Assembly (NCBI RefSeq): GCF_018873765.1
Contig: NC_057924.1
Span: forward strand, 6,386,001-6,450,000
Direction: 5' to 3'
Length of the DNA stretch: 64,000 nucleotides
Source: Telopea speciosissima
Taxonomy: Eukaryota; Streptophyta; Magnoliopsida; Proteales; Proteaceae
Positions 1 through 11,900 of this stretch are shown here, piece after piece. The notes under the pieces were generated by a model. It ran no database searches and was not told where the DNA came from. It saw nothing but the letters and a program-made list of their open reading frames with translations. A program made the translations under genes and the position numbers. The number at the start of each line of letters is the position of its first letter. The stretch's first letter is position 1.

Positions 1-94
1 TTTTTGCTAAAATATCTTATAGAAATTTACATTCAAAATGAGACATTTGTCAAATTTATATGTTTATTTTGAAGTTTTTGCTATTAAAAAACAA

Positions 95-270
95 GGGAAA
101 AAGTTGGATGTGCTAGCGGTGTACCGTATGCGAGCATCCTATGTGTCTATCTCTCTCTTCCTCCTTTTGAGGGGTAAGAGAGTCATTTCAAAGTGGGAAA
201 GAGAAAGATAGACACATAGGGTGCTAGCATACCGTGTACTACTAGTACTAGCAAACCCATCCCTCTCCCT
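95..270. mobile_element. MITE, family A (terminal inverted repeats)
   Basis: Two arms, about 121-160 and 190-237, are near-perfect reverse complements built around the core ATGTGTCTATCTCTCTCTTCC, with outer arms that also pair loosely. No coding potential. The same core recurs at 3870, 29763, 36155, 50276 and 54848, so this is one copy of a family. Two of those copies have 9-bp target duplications, which points to a Mutator-type non-autonomous element. Confidence 0.7.
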
Positions 271-661
271 AAAAAAAAATTGTAGAAACTTTTTTTCTTC
301 AATTTTTGTACTCTTTAGTGATCAAACGAAGGAGACAATGGTCGAGGTACACAAAATGTATGTTTATTTATTTATTTTGGTGTAATATGTTTATTTTTGG
401 TTAATTCCATTTACCTTTGTTTTTGAAGTTTTTAAAACCATGCTTGCTACTCCTTGATTTTCTAGTACGAGAGTAAGTTTTACTCCTAAAACTAGCAAAA
501 GCAAAGAATTGTTACTGGGTTGCCAACCCTTAAAGGCTTGGATAACTCCTGAAGTGCTCTTCAAGCTTATTCTAAGATTTGAAGACAATGTTCGGCCAAG
601 GAAATGTTTTACTAGCTACCTCATGGGATGTTATGACTATTATGCATAATCATTATTCAAT
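271..661. other. Intergenic, nothing recognised
   Basis: AT-rich spacer. Short open frames here have no plant-like codon structure or splice context, and I see no gene or repeat boundary. Confidence 0.5.
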
Positions 662-835
662 AAAAAAAAAAAAAGGGTGCATCCAGTGCACGAGGTTCTC
701 GTCACTGTGGTGTCTGAGAAGGATCGACGTCATAATATACATAGCCTTACCTAAGTTTCACAAAAAGACTATTTCCCAACTTGAACCTGCATCTACAAGA
801 TTCATAGACCAATCTTACCGTTGCACTGAGGCCTG
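662..835 (-). mobile_element. Au-type SINE
   Basis: Read on the minus strand this shows the layout of the plant Au SINE: a tRNA-like head with a B box (GCAGGTTCAAGTTGG), a body with GTAAGGCTATGTATATTATGAC, then GTGCACTGGATGCACCC and a T run (the A run at 662-674 on the plus strand). The assignment rests on recalled Au consensus features. The copy is diverged and I found no clear target duplication. Confidence 0.65.
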
Positions 836-1574
836 CCTCAAACCTGATTATCCAATCATTTCACAAAATAAGCACTTGTTAGTGCCCAAACACTGAAATA
901 TGAACACAGATTTCCCATTAGAGGACACACTTTAAGAACCAGTCCACCTCCATAGTCCCTATCCAATTGCCATTGCTGAGAAGAATATTCCAAAACTATG
1001 GGATGTTGGCATTGGCACTAACTCCACACAGGAAAATAAACAAACAGGTAGCAATCAATTGTGGCCCCCTTTACAGCCCGCCCTACTTAGTCTTGGACCG
1101 ATTTAATATCTACAAGTTGAGGTATAGATATTTAAACGCATCTCTCCCACTCAAATTATTTTCACAAAGCTGATGAGTGCGACCTCAAAAATCCAATAGT
1201 CACCACTCACCACAGAACTGCTCATCGTCTCCAAATGCTTCACTTGACCTGACCACTCATATTATATATGGTTCCTTTTCAAAACCCCCAACCTCACGGC
1301 TCGTAGTGCATTTCCCAAGTTCCACTCAAAACCCTCCATCTCATCTTCATTTTTTTCAAACCTTCAAAGTCATTTTCTCAATAATGTATCATCTAAATAT
1401 CCAAACCCATACGTTTCATCGATCTCCATCTCTCTTTTTTCTTCAGTTCACACCATCGGGTGAAATTTTTTCTTTCACTTATCATGGTAAAGAAATACTT
1501 GGGAGAAAGTTAGCCAACAAGAGCTACAAATGGAAGGCTAAGACAAACCAACAAATAATGGCACAAATGTAATT
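836..1574. other. Intergenic, nothing recognised
   Basis: AT-rich spacer. The open frame at 1177-1572 is rich in Ser, His and Phe and looks like chance translation. No gene or element ends found. Confidence 0.45.
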
Positions 1575-1650
1575 AGGAGAGTCGAACTCATGATCTCCTG
1601 GGGCAAGCACTTCAATTGACAAACCTCCAACCAACTGAGTTAACGGGAAT
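1575..1650 (-). mobile_element. tRNA-derived sequence, SINE head or tRNA relic
   Basis: On the minus strand it reads TTAACTCAGTTGGTTGGAGG (A-box-like, close to the TAGCTCAGTTGG of tRNAs) and about 40 bases later GAGTTCGACTCTCC (B-box-like). The intervening bases do not fold into a sound tRNA, so a Pol III-derived SINE head or a decayed tRNA copy is more likely than a working tRNA. Confidence 0.4.
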
Positions 1651-1864
1651 TTCCTTAATCTCATGGGAAGAAAACTTCTTACCATTCCTCTTCCATCAGA
1701 AGCATGCTTGTTTTTTTTTTGTTAATTCTTAATTTTTACCTTTGCTTGTAACATTGGAATACATATTGCGTGAACAGATTATTGAAGTCATCTATGCCAA
1801 AGGATTGCTTGATCGAATTTAGGCCTAACTATACAAGAACTTGGAAAAGTAATAGCATTTTTTT

Positions 1865-2029
1865 AGGGGAAGCGTTCTCTGTGGGGAGCATGGCCATGTT
1901 TGTACACGGGCCAATGAAAACATCTGCAAAAGCATCTTGGGGTGGCGGGGCGATCATTTCACACACCCCCCCCCCCAAATTATGTTTGGGCGGCGTGAGT
2001 GGTACACTCCTCATAAAGAACTTTTCTCC
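1865..2029. mobile_element. MITE, family B
   Basis: It starts GGGGAAGCGTTCTCTGTG and ends in the inverted form AAAGAACTTTTCTCC. Inside are the family landmarks: a GATCATTTCA segment and a 'TGGGCGGCGTGAGTGGTACAC' type segment near the right end. The flanking T-rich runs (TTTTTTTA on both sides) could be a target duplication but are too simple to be sure. Confidence 0.5.
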
Positions 2030-2938
2030 TTTTTTTTTAATCTTTTAAATTAGGTCGACCTACATCAAAAACTAGAGGACAGGATATGTGACTCGAGTCA
2101 AGCCAAAAATAGGCTCCTTCATTTTCAAACTCTTTACAACAAAGATGCATTTGGTAAAAGTTGCCTCTTCATTGTAATGAAATCTAACTTATAGATCCTA
2201 AAAAAAAATGTATTGGATAATATTGAGGAAGGGAAAAGTTTTCTTGAGCCGGAGGATACATTAGCACATCTCTCTTTCAATCCTCTTTCACATGAAATGA
2301 TTTCTATACCTCCTATGTGTAAAGACAATCCTCTCCCATGAATATACATAACAAAGGAGGGAAGAACAAGAAAAAAGATGGAATTTGACCCACATTATGT
2401 GTGGTAGACTTTAGTAAGAAAGGCTTCCATACCTTTGTGTGCCCCAAGTTCTATCTATTTAGTATTCACAATTCCATACAAAAAATGGCTTTTTCTCCTC
2501 CCTCTTAAATTCAAGGTTTTTCACTGCCCTCATATATTTGTCCATGTCAGCTATGTTTTTGTTTCATACTCAAAGAAACATAAGCATCCAAATACTTGAG
2601 CCTCATATCTTAAAAAATAAAACCTGTTCCTCTCAGTATAAAAGGTCTATTTAGAGATTCTATGTATCAATAAACCTTCACCTTACAACTTAAATACATG
2701 GGGTTTGGGCTGTATCAGTATGGCACATGACTTCACATCAGACTATTAGGGCAACCTGGACCACTTATTTTAATTTATTTATTTGAGTGGTAGGCTTCAT
2801 TCATGTCCATATCTAGGTACTCAAGTTCATATATGGGGTCAGTTTCTGAAACCATGAATTTGGATTCATTTAAGTTCAGATTCAAAAAGCTAAGCTAAAT
2901 GGTGGGGAAGGTTGGAAGAATATTGTTCAAATGAGTTA
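2030..2938. other. Intergenic, nothing recognised
   Basis: Spacer with no supported gene. The open frames here are short and have no recognisable protein similarity. Confidence 0.45.
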
Positions 2939-2950
2939 TTATTAAATATT

Positions 2951-3076
2951 GGGGCATTGTTTTCTGTACTGCAGCGGACACATGGACCTATCACTCAGGG
3001 GGGACAGGGTGGTTCATTGTGCTCACCCCCATGTGCCTAGGCGTAGCCTACACTACGGCACAGAGAACAACGCCCC
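2951..3076. mobile_element. MITE, family B, with target duplication
   Basis: 126 bp bounded by inverted ends GGGGCATTGTTTTCTGTA and, on the other strand, GGGGCGTTGTTCTCTGTG. The 12 bases TTATTAAATATT lie directly on both sides (2939-2950 and 3077-3088), which fits a target duplication, perhaps 9 bases extended by chance. The interior has the typical family B words such as CTAGGCGTAG. Non-coding. Confidence 0.75.
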
Positions 3077-3326
3077 TTATTAAATATTGTAACATTTAAA
3101 TACTATAACACAATTTTTTTTCCCTTAACCTTCTTACTAGTGATAAAAGATCAAAATTTTCGTCAAACCATAGTAGGGTGCACTTGGACAAAGGAAAAAG
3201 AAAGGAAAACAGAATATGATAATGCATAAAAAGCATATATCTATTATATGGTTTTTGGACCCAATAATGGTATCCTTAAATCTGAAGGGTTTATAAGGTT
3301 TGATCAGATATTCCAACATATATATC

Positions 3327-3750
3327 TGTTGAAACTTAAAGAAGTCAGAGAGAGTTTGAGAGAAGAAGAAGAATAATAATACAAGACGTTTTTAATGTGG
3401 TTCGGTTTCACTGGAAACTTACGTCCACTGATATTGTTATTTTCCACACTCTTAACCTTCGTCCATCCTCTCTTTATATAGAGGCTTAGAGATGGGTATG
3501 ATGATATTACAAGGATTATCATTGTGATAAGGAGAAGAACAGTACGTTTTACAGTTTGCATGTACTTGGTCACAATCTTTGAACCTGGGAGAGTTGCGAT
3601 CTGTAATTAGGAGAGTTTGATTGCAACTCTGTGAATGCAGCAGCCTTGTGCGTTGGTTTAGGGATAACCATTGTGATGCTCTTATCAGCTGATCCGTTGA
3701 TCTCTTCAAGATTGGTTGCTGAAGATAAAACCTTATCCTTATCTCTAACA
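3327..3750 (-). mobile_element. Copia-like solo LTR
   Basis: A 424-bp block that on the minus strand begins TGTTAGAG and ends TTTCAACA, giving the TG...CA ends of a plant LTR. It is flanked on both sides by the same 5 bases ATATC (3322-3326 and 3751-3755), a perfect target duplication. It has an LTR-like TATATAAAG near 3473-3480 and the Copia-style end ACCACATTAAAAACGTCTTG followed by a pyrimidine-rich tail. No internal retrotransposon region adjoins it, so it is a solo LTR left by recombination. Copia rather than Gypsy is inferred from the end sequence. Confidence 0.8.
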
Positions 3751-3869
3751 ATATCCTATTACCATGTAGAGGTAATTTTCATTATTCCAAAATTTGCAAA
3801 CACAATTCTAATTTTCCCTTTCAAAATGTATTATTATGATATATTTTGATGATTCCTCTAAATATATTT

Positions 3870-3993
3870 TGGGATAATGTTCTTTGCTTTGGAGCATGCC
3901 TTACAGTAGCGCCTCTATGTGTCCATCTCTTTCCTCCCCTATGAAATGACATCTATGCCCCTACTATGGGAGGAGAGAGATAGACACATGAAC
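3870..3993. mobile_element. MITE, family A fragment
   Basis: The arms near 3912-3938 and 3967-3989 are reverse complements around ATGTGTCTATCTCTCTCCTCCC, separated by the family core GAAATGACATCTATGCCCC. The outer arms do not match well, so the copy is decayed. Confidence 0.55.
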
Positions 3994-5886
3994 TAAATCC
4001 CATATATTTTTTGGGGGCCACAAGATTGTTGTCTAGTCGTGTAGTGTTTGCACTGGTGCAGGGGCCATTGAGAGTGCACGTAGGGGCATCACTATAGATG
4101 CAAATTTTTTTTTCATGAGGGGGCAGAACAATACTTTCTCGTACTCCTGTGTATGGGTGCAGGAGCCACGCAATCAGGTAGCATTCAATTCTCCTTTTTT
4201 GCGTGTTTTGATATAAATATATTTTAGAATAGCTTCAAGACAAACCATGACGTTTAGATATGCTCATCAAAAGTAAGATTAAGAATATAAATTTTCGATG
4301 GCTCCCCTCTATTTAAAAAGAAAAGGGGTAGTTCTTCGGAGAAATTGCCTATTGGTGGTACAATGAATTATTTCTAGTGGCATGAATCCTCTTTTTAGGA
4401 TTTTGATATAATGAAAGAAGCCTATTGGATGCCACCAAGTCCATCTTAATCAATCATTATAATCTTTTAAAATAAATCATTTAACATCCAAAACAAAACT
4501 TGAAGATTATTTAGTGAATTTGGTGGGATAATAACTTTCCTTTTTCTTTTAGGTAAGATAACTTTCCCTTTTAACATACCCATTTTAAAGAAACTTTAAA
4601 ACTTTCATCCAAGAGTCTTACCACCAAAACAAAATTTCATTCCAAGAGCATTCAAAAATTAGAAGGTAAAAAATCTCTTATAATTATTAATATTTTTTAA
4701 ATCAATAATTTGTAAGGAAAATATTCTATCTTTCTTACTCATAAATTTATTAAGTTTTGCTGTTTAAGTTTTTGAAAGAGATTTATTAGAGGGGAGAGAG
4801 AATGTTGAGCGAGGGACCAAGTCACAATTACATTAGGAAAAGGAAAAGGAAAAGGATTTCTACAAAATCACAAATAAAGTCAATCTTGAAACAATTTGCC
4901 ACCAATAATGAACAAATAAGCCATCAAACTTTTTCTTCGAGTGAATCTACAAGGATTTGCAATCCCAAATAGTCTTTATAAATATATCACATATCTAAAT
5001 AGAAATTGATTCATGGATGACATGGTTGATGGTTGGTTAATTCTTATTTAAAATAGACAAATGGGAAAAAGAACGGCATGCATGCAAGCACACAAATATA
5101 TGTCATCTCATATAATCTCTAATTTCTTATCATTGTTATCATAGATCTCTGTTGTACACTCTGACACCCATTGAAAATGACGCTTCTCTCTCCATAGCCC
5201 ATATAATGCCAATATATGAGGCCAACATTTAGAACTCTCTCCCTAAATAAATAAAGGAGTCAATAAAGACTTAGAGGGAAACATCCTTGATCTCATATGT
5301 ATTCGTATACATCTTGATCTCATATGTTTCAACGTTCAAACTGCCGCTATTAAACTAAGGGTTTTACATTGTATAATCATAGTTGGTTTTACAAAAGAAG
5401 GCTATTCATTCATACGCATCAAACGTCAAACAAAAGAAAACACAATATATATCACTGATAGATAACATGATAAATGCGAGAAGACAGTCTTCTTTGTACT
5501 ATAGGGTACATAAATGATATTATGCATCATAATTTCTTAAGTAAAAGTTTATGACATCGAATCCAGAATTAATCGTTTACCAAAAAAAGAATCCAAAATT
5601 ACTCAATCTTTTTCAGCCCACGTCAGCTAGTTACAGTCTCACCCAATTTCATAAAGAATATTTATTAAATTAATACCCAGAGCGAAAAGTTGAAAATCCT
5701 TGCACAACAAGTAGAGAATAGAGTATATAGTTAAGTCTAATATATTGTTAATTAATTACCAAAAGAAGAACAAAAAATCCTAATCTAATGGAACGTAAGA
5801 AGTATTGAAGATTTTGGGGAGGCCATTAGATGAACAATAAAAAAAAATTAATAATTTAATAGAAAGATAAATAAATATTAGGAAAA
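3994..5886. other. Intergenic, AT-rich
   Basis: No open frame longer than 60 codons and no recognised element. 4025-4190 has scattered family B words such as GGAGCCACGCAATCAGGTAG, suggesting a decayed copy without clear ends. Confidence 0.5.
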
Positions 5887-6104
5887 ACAATCGCTGTTAG
5901 AACACCTTCTGATCGTGTAAGACAAGCCACCTCTACGCCCTGACACAAGGATATGCGAAATGACCACTGCACCCACTAGAACTCTCCGTCGCACCCAAGT
6001 CATTTCAAGAGTTCTAGTAGGTGCAGTGGTCATTTTGCATACCCCTGTGCCAGGGCATAGAGGCAGCGTGTGCTGCGTGACCGGGTGACGTTCTTTTTTC
6101 CGTC
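5887..6104. mobile_element. MITE, family B, long hairpin
   Basis: A long inverted repeat: the arm from about 5899 (GAACACCTTCTGATCGTG...) pairs with the arm ending near 6095 (...GACCGGGTGACGTTC), and the inner arms with GTGCAGTGGTCATTTTGCAT pair most closely. It lies about 560 bp upstream of the APR start codon, so it could affect that promoter, but nothing in the sequence shows that it does. Confidence 0.7.
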
Positions 6105-6663
6105 TTTTTAATTTCTCTCTTACTTTGACAGTTTGACCATGTGGCCCTAACTATATGAATGATGTCGTTCTCTACACCGGCATTGGTATGGGGTGCAAAT
6201 TCCCCTCCACACCGGCATCATGGACCCTCTCCAACTCGGATTTCTTTTAATCTTTAGTCTAAAGAGTTGGGATGCGTTTGGAGTTTCCCCAAGTTTCTCC
6301 TTTGAAAAAGACTCGGTAGTCAGCAGGCGAGGGTCTCAGTAAGAAACTTCCCAGGCTGGCAAACATGACGGAAGCCGTGATCGACACGCGCGATTGAAAG
6401 ACGTCAATGTAAGCGTACCACATGTGGATATGGAATCTGACAAAAGCCTTCCCAGGAAAACGTCTAGGTTCAATGAACCTGAACCGAACGCCCTTTCCAG
6501 ACTCCGTTATTTAAGCAACTATGTTTGGTTCACCGGAGCTCCAACGCTAGTCTTAAAACGGATATAACCAAACCAAAGCAAGTTTGCAAAAGAAAAAAAA
6601 ATCCCTTTTGAGAATTTTCACAAACAGTTTTAGAGATTTTACAATTCTTTCTCTCTAATTCTC
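6105..6663 (+). promoter_or_regulatory. Upstream and 5' leader region of APR
   Basis: There is a TATA-like TTATTTAA near 6507-6515 and a GTCTC at 6333-6337, the reverse of GAGAC, the core of the sulfur-responsive element described for plant sulfate transporters. A five-base core occurs often by chance, so this is only suggestive. A C/T- and A-rich leader runs up to the start codon at 6664. Confidence 0.3.
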
Positions 6664-8623
6664 ATGGCTCTTGCTGCATCTTCGTCTGCGATTTCTAGCT
6701 CAATCTCTTCCCGTTCCTTCGGTCCCCAGGAGCTCAGAGGTACTTTCTATTTTTTTGGCTGCAATTTTTAAGAAAGAAAAGATTTTCTCCTTGTTTTATA
6801 GCTCCCTCAAGGATCAAGTTTGTGTTCTGTACTCCAATCCTTTTCTGATTTCTCGTTTCTGCGTTTGTAAGATTCGAGGTTTTTTGGGAATTTTTTTTTC
6901 AATTTTTCATCAAGCTTTTATGAATTTGGAATTTATATCTGCAGCTCCTCAGATCGGTTCATTTCGACCATTAGATCGAACCTTCCTCCCATCTGTGGCG
7001 GCGAATTCTGCCGGACGGCGGTGCTTAGTGAAACCAGTCTACGCTGAACCAAAACGCAGCGATTCCATTGTTCCTCTCGCAGCAACCGTAGCCACTCCTG
7101 GTATGCTCGGTGTCCCCCTTGACTTTCTTTTTGGATATTCCATTTGGGCTTTTGTGACTTGTGTGGTGAGCAAAGAATATTCCTTTAGCGAAATTTTAAT
7201 GACTGTTCTGCCCATGGTTTGTTTCGGTATCTCGCAGAGGTGGAAGTGGTAGAGAAGGTATTTGAAACAGAAGATTTCGAGAAATTAGCTATAGATCTTC
7301 TTGATGCTTCTCCTCTCGCCATTATTGATAAAGCCCTTGAGAAATTCGGAAATGACATCGCTATTGCTTTCAGGTATATAAGTGAACCTTAACCAGTCAC
7401 TCAGTAACTATCCATGCGAGCTCCTTAAAGGCTCCAGTTAGTTTGGAAACTGTCTTAACGGTCTGGAATGGTTGATTGTTGCAGTGGAGCAGAGGATGTG
7501 GCCTTAATCGAGTATGCGAAGTTGACAGGGCGGCCATTTAGGGTGTTCAGCCTTGACACAGGGAGGCTCAACCCTGAGACTTACAAGTTCTTTGACACAG
7601 TCGAGAAGCACTATGGTATTCGAATCGAATACATGTTTCCTGATGCGGTTGAGGTGCAGGGGTTGGTTAGGGCCAAGGGGCTTTTCTCCTTCTACGAGGA
7701 TGGGCACCAGGAGTGCTGCAGAGTGAGGAAGGTGAGGCCTCTGCGGAGGGCACTCAAGGGTCTTCGTGCTTGGATCACGGGACAGCGCAAAGATCAGTCT
7801 CCAGGTACCAGGGCCGAAATCCCCGTTGTCCAGGTAGACCCCTCGTTCGAAGGAATGGATGGCGGGGTCGGCAGCCTTGTTAAGTGGAACCCACTTGCAA
7901 ACGTGAATGGCCTTGATATCTGGAACTTCCTGCGGGCGATGAATGTGCCCGTCAATACGTTACACTCACAGGGTTACGTCTCAATTGGTTGCGAGCCCTG
8001 CACAAGACCGGTGTTGCCAGGGCAACACGAGAGAGAAGGGAGATGGTGGTGGGAGGACGCCAAGGCCAAGGAGTGTGGCCTTCACAAGGGCAACATCAAA
8101 CAGGAAGGCGAGTCCCAAAACGGTACAGTAAATGGGAGCCCCCAAACAAACGGAAACGCCGCCGTCGCTGACATTTTTAGTACCGGCAACGTGGTGAACC
8201 TGACCAGGGCTGGGATTGAGAATTTGACCAGATTGGAGGACCGAAGAGAACCCTGGCTAGTGGTGCTCTATGCGCCTTGGTGCCCTTTCTGCCAGGTAAT
8301 AAAAAAAAATTTTCTTTGTGTACCAACATCAAACACCTTGAACTGTGTTGACAGAAGTTAACCAATGTCGAATTTGCCAATGTATGTGACAGGCTATGGA
8401 AGGATCGTACGTGGAGTCAGCAGAGAAGCTGGCTGGGAGTGGAGTGAAAGTTGGGAAGTTCAGGGCAGATGGAGAGCAGAAGGCATTCGCACAGAGAGAG
8501 CTGCAGCTTGGGAGCTTCCCCACCATACTATTCTTTCCGAAACACGCAGCACAGCCAGTGAAGTACTCGTCCGAGAAGCGAGACGTTGATTCATTGATGG
8601 CTTTCGTGAATGCTCTCCGGTGA
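6664..8623 (+). CDS. APR: 5'-adenylylsulfate reductase, chloroplastic (APR)
   Basis: Reduces adenylylsulfate to sulfite with glutathione as donor, the key step of plant sulfate assimilation in plastids. Five exons, 6664-6739, 6945-7100, 7238-7373, 7485-8295 and 8393-8623, join in frame with GT-AG introns into 469 residues, close to the family's usual length. Residues 1 to about 65 are Ser/Arg-rich, a plastid transit peptide. The reductase domain (about 75-325) has [11 protein letters not shown], the Fe-S cysteine pair C200-C201 and C292/C295 (GCEPC), and catalytic C320 in KECGLH. The C-terminal thioredoxin/glutaredoxin-like domain has APWCPFC (C389, C392). All key residues are present, so the enzyme should work. 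The start codon follows a pyrimidine-rich leader and opens the transit peptide. The isoform (APR1, 2 or 3 type) cannot be told. Confidence 0.97.
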
Positions 8624-8876
8624 TGTCAATTCTTCTTCCGTACATAACGATATCGCTAGATTAAGTTCGGAACAGGGAAAGAAATGCTGAATGAACATCA
8701 CTGTAAATTGTTTTGGGGGACAATACAAATTGTCGTAAGCCCTGAATTGAGTTTTTATTTGTTCTTCGGCGGTGATGAGTTAGTTTATGAGTTCTTCGTG
8801 TATAGATCAATGGAGACGTCAGCCTTTCATTTTGTTCTTGGGTTTTTTTTTTTTTGGCTAGACTTTTCTCTCAATT

Positions 8877-8906
8877 TGGTTTTGGGTTTTGGGTTTTGGG
8901 TTTTGG
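8877..8906 (+). repeat. Short TTTTGGG tandem array
   Basis: Four to five units of GGGTTTT stand in the APR 3' flank, about 255 bp after the stop codon. The spacing of the G runs would allow a G-quadruplex in the sense strand or transcript. It resembles the plant telomere repeat TTTAGGG but has no A, so it is not telomeric. Confidence 0.7.
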
Positions 8907-11900
8907 TGAGATGAGTTCCTCCTCGACTTCAGTTCTACACACACCTCTCTTTGGGTAAATGGTCTGAAAACCAAATTAAGAAGAATATTTTTTTTTTTGG
9001 AAAAATTTATGCTTGAAACTTGAAAGTAAAAGGAGCCTAAGAAAACATACTACTCTGTCTTTGTCAATAACTTGTTAGAATCAATCCATACATATACCGA
9101 GTTGAGTCCCAATTGTCTGCATGCTTCCAATCCCTTGCAAGAAGCCCTGGCTTTACTTTCAATTTCAAAACTTGTCAGACTGGCCAACAGAAACAAGCCC
9201 AAAATTGGGAAAATATGAGAGAGCCTCATCCAAAATTTGTTGAAACAGAATAAAAAAAATAGAGGGGTTGGATTCGGACCCTTTTCAATCATCCATCCAA
9301 CGGTTGAGAGGATTTGATATGCATCTCAACAATTGCAAACACTTGAAGTTGGAGTTGGAGTTGGAGAAGATCTTTTTCTGGTTTTGAGGGAGGCAAGACA
9401 AGTGTTAATAATAGTGGACGAGTCTTACGTAAATTAGAGGCATGGATCCCATTCATCAATCGTAATTCAGCAGTATTAGTTGGAAACATTATTCAAAACA
9501 ACAAGAGGATTAAGTTTACACTTTTTATGTAAAATTTGATTACATATGAGTCTTAAATAAAATACAAGAATAATGTGAAAATACGGAAGAACAAAATAAG
9601 GTCCGTTTTAGAAAGATGACTATTTCAAAGAAAAGTGGGACTAAATTAAAGGATTGATTCCCCTCTTAAGTCTCCATTTATTTCAGCCTAAAAAAGAGTC
9701 GATAAAACAAATTTTACCATAAAATTAAAATTTTCAACATTTGATATGTACTTTGGCTCCATTTATTTCAATTTAAAATTTTACATTTTGAAATATTATC
9801 CAATGTTTGTTTCTTAGGCAAATTTTTTAATGTCATTGTAAAATTTTTCAATGTTTGTTTGTTATTTATTTTTCATTGTAAAATTATTTAAAATAATTAC
9901 ATAAGATGTCATCATAACAAATTTAAATTATGCAATCCATATTATATGCCTATACAAACATAATAAATTGAAATTATGTTTGGGTGGCTACAAGTTAAGC
10001 GCTTCTAAATTAAAAATTTTGAGAATTAGAATTTAAATCAAATAATGGTTAAATTGTATGGTGGTTGCTGAAATCAAGTGGGTTGATAGCTCCAAAGTGT
10101 TTATCTCCGATCATCATGATGGCATTCTAAATTAACCTGTTCTTATACATGTTAGCGGTTTTACCATTTGTTTCAAGGCTGCTGCTACTAAATGGAGATG
10201 ATAAGTTCAAATTCCTGTTAAAAGGGACCCAAAAAATAAAAAAAAAGCAAAAAAAGTGTAAATATAAATCACTATAAAGCACTAATAGCCATCAAAACCC
10301 TAGGTTTTGACTTGTACATTTGCCATGGAAGTAAGTAAAAGGGAAAAGACAGAAAATTCTCAAGATGAGGATCAATGAATAGAGGGCCATATCTCTGTGA
10401 GAAAAACAATGTTAGGCCATTGGAGTGTGTGGAATGTTGTTGTCATTGTTGGCAACGTATTTGATCATAGTGGTGTTGTAGTAATAGCTATTGGTGGTTT
10501 GGAAGAGCTGAAATGGTCAAACAGTCACCTACACAGCTATAAGGGTATTTTGATCATTTGGTAGGATTACAAGGGTACCTGCACTTTAAGAACACCATTT
10601 AACAGCATATTAAGTCCTTATATAGTGTTTGGCAAAGGGGCGAAGCAACAGGTGAAGGTTTCATACTGTTAAAGTTGTGATTTCACAGGTTCATGCAATG
10701 GCAGTGACTTTAAGGTCATTTTTGGATGGTTTAATGGCAATTCTAGGTGAAGTGGTCTTCACAAGAAATGAAGTTCATCCAATCTTGGTTCCAACGCAAC
10801 TGGTCTCGCATCATTTGAGTATTGGACAAGAAAGTTACAGATATTTTCGTGTCAATGCACGAAAAAGGAGCAAATCTGGAATAAGCAAAAGTTTATATAC
10901 TTAACCAAAAATTTTGGCTTATTTTTAAGTGTTATACTGTAAACAGACATTCTCCATTGTTTTGTTAAAACTCCAGAATCTTCTAGAGTGTCGGATTGGT
11001 ATCTTGCATCATATTTGGTTCATTAAAAGAAAAAAAAAGAAAAAGGCAAAAAGGAGGAACTAAAGGAAATAACTAATGTGTAGTGAAGTGTGATGCTGAC
11101 ATGACATCACCCCCATTTCTTATGAAGGAAGAGAGTGTAAAAATCTCTTACGCATTTTTCCTTTTGTGCACGGTTTGTCACGAAAAATCTCTTTATTTAC
11201 GGATTTGTCACTGGTTACCAATTTTTGGAACATTCAACTTTGGAAGGCTGTATCTTGACCATCCGATGTCCAAATGGGATGAAGTTTTTTATGAAATTGG
11301 GTATTTTTTCGAGAGGAAGCCATTGGAAAGAGTTGCAACATCGTTTGAGCACAGAAAGTCGATGATATTGCTGTTTTATGCTCGATGACTCCTTATTGAA
11401 GATGGTTTGAGTAGTGGAGCGTACATAGACACGATTTCTATGCTTCAGAGGCTTCATGATTGTTGGATTACTCTACAAGAGGTAATCCCCAATTGTAAAC
11501 CCCCATTGTGAGTTTCTAGGTTGCATGTTTAATTGGAAAAAACCTAGTTTGATTGTTAGCCAATATTGGTCATTGTAGTGGGGGATTTGGTTATATTATT
11601 TGCAATTAATTATTGTAATTCTATCAAGTGGGGACTTGTACAGAGATTAAGATAGTTGCCCTCGTTTGTGTTATTGCACAAACCGAAGCAGGGATTGTAG
11701 TTCCTAGGTTGTTATTGTAGTAAAAAATTTGAGTAGCGTATTGAGCAATATACAAAACCCAAGGTAAGATATTACTCCGTGGACGTATGTAGTTTGACCG
11801 AACCATGTAAATTTGGTGTCTTGTCTACTTTACTTTCCATTGCATATATTGGAGTATGTTTGATCTGCAGAGTGGGGTGCACTGTTTGGTAGACCTGACC

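Noticed and set aside
3304-3849. Overlapping open frames at 3304-3849 as possible small genes
   Set aside because: They coincide with the solo LTR and its edges and have no known domain.
8877-8906. Interstitial telomere repeat
   Set aside because: The unit is TTTTGGG, not TTTAGGG, and there are too few copies.
10677-11388. Possible two-exon gene in 10.6-11.4 kb
   Set aside because: Frames do not join at plausible splice sites and show no recognisable protein features.
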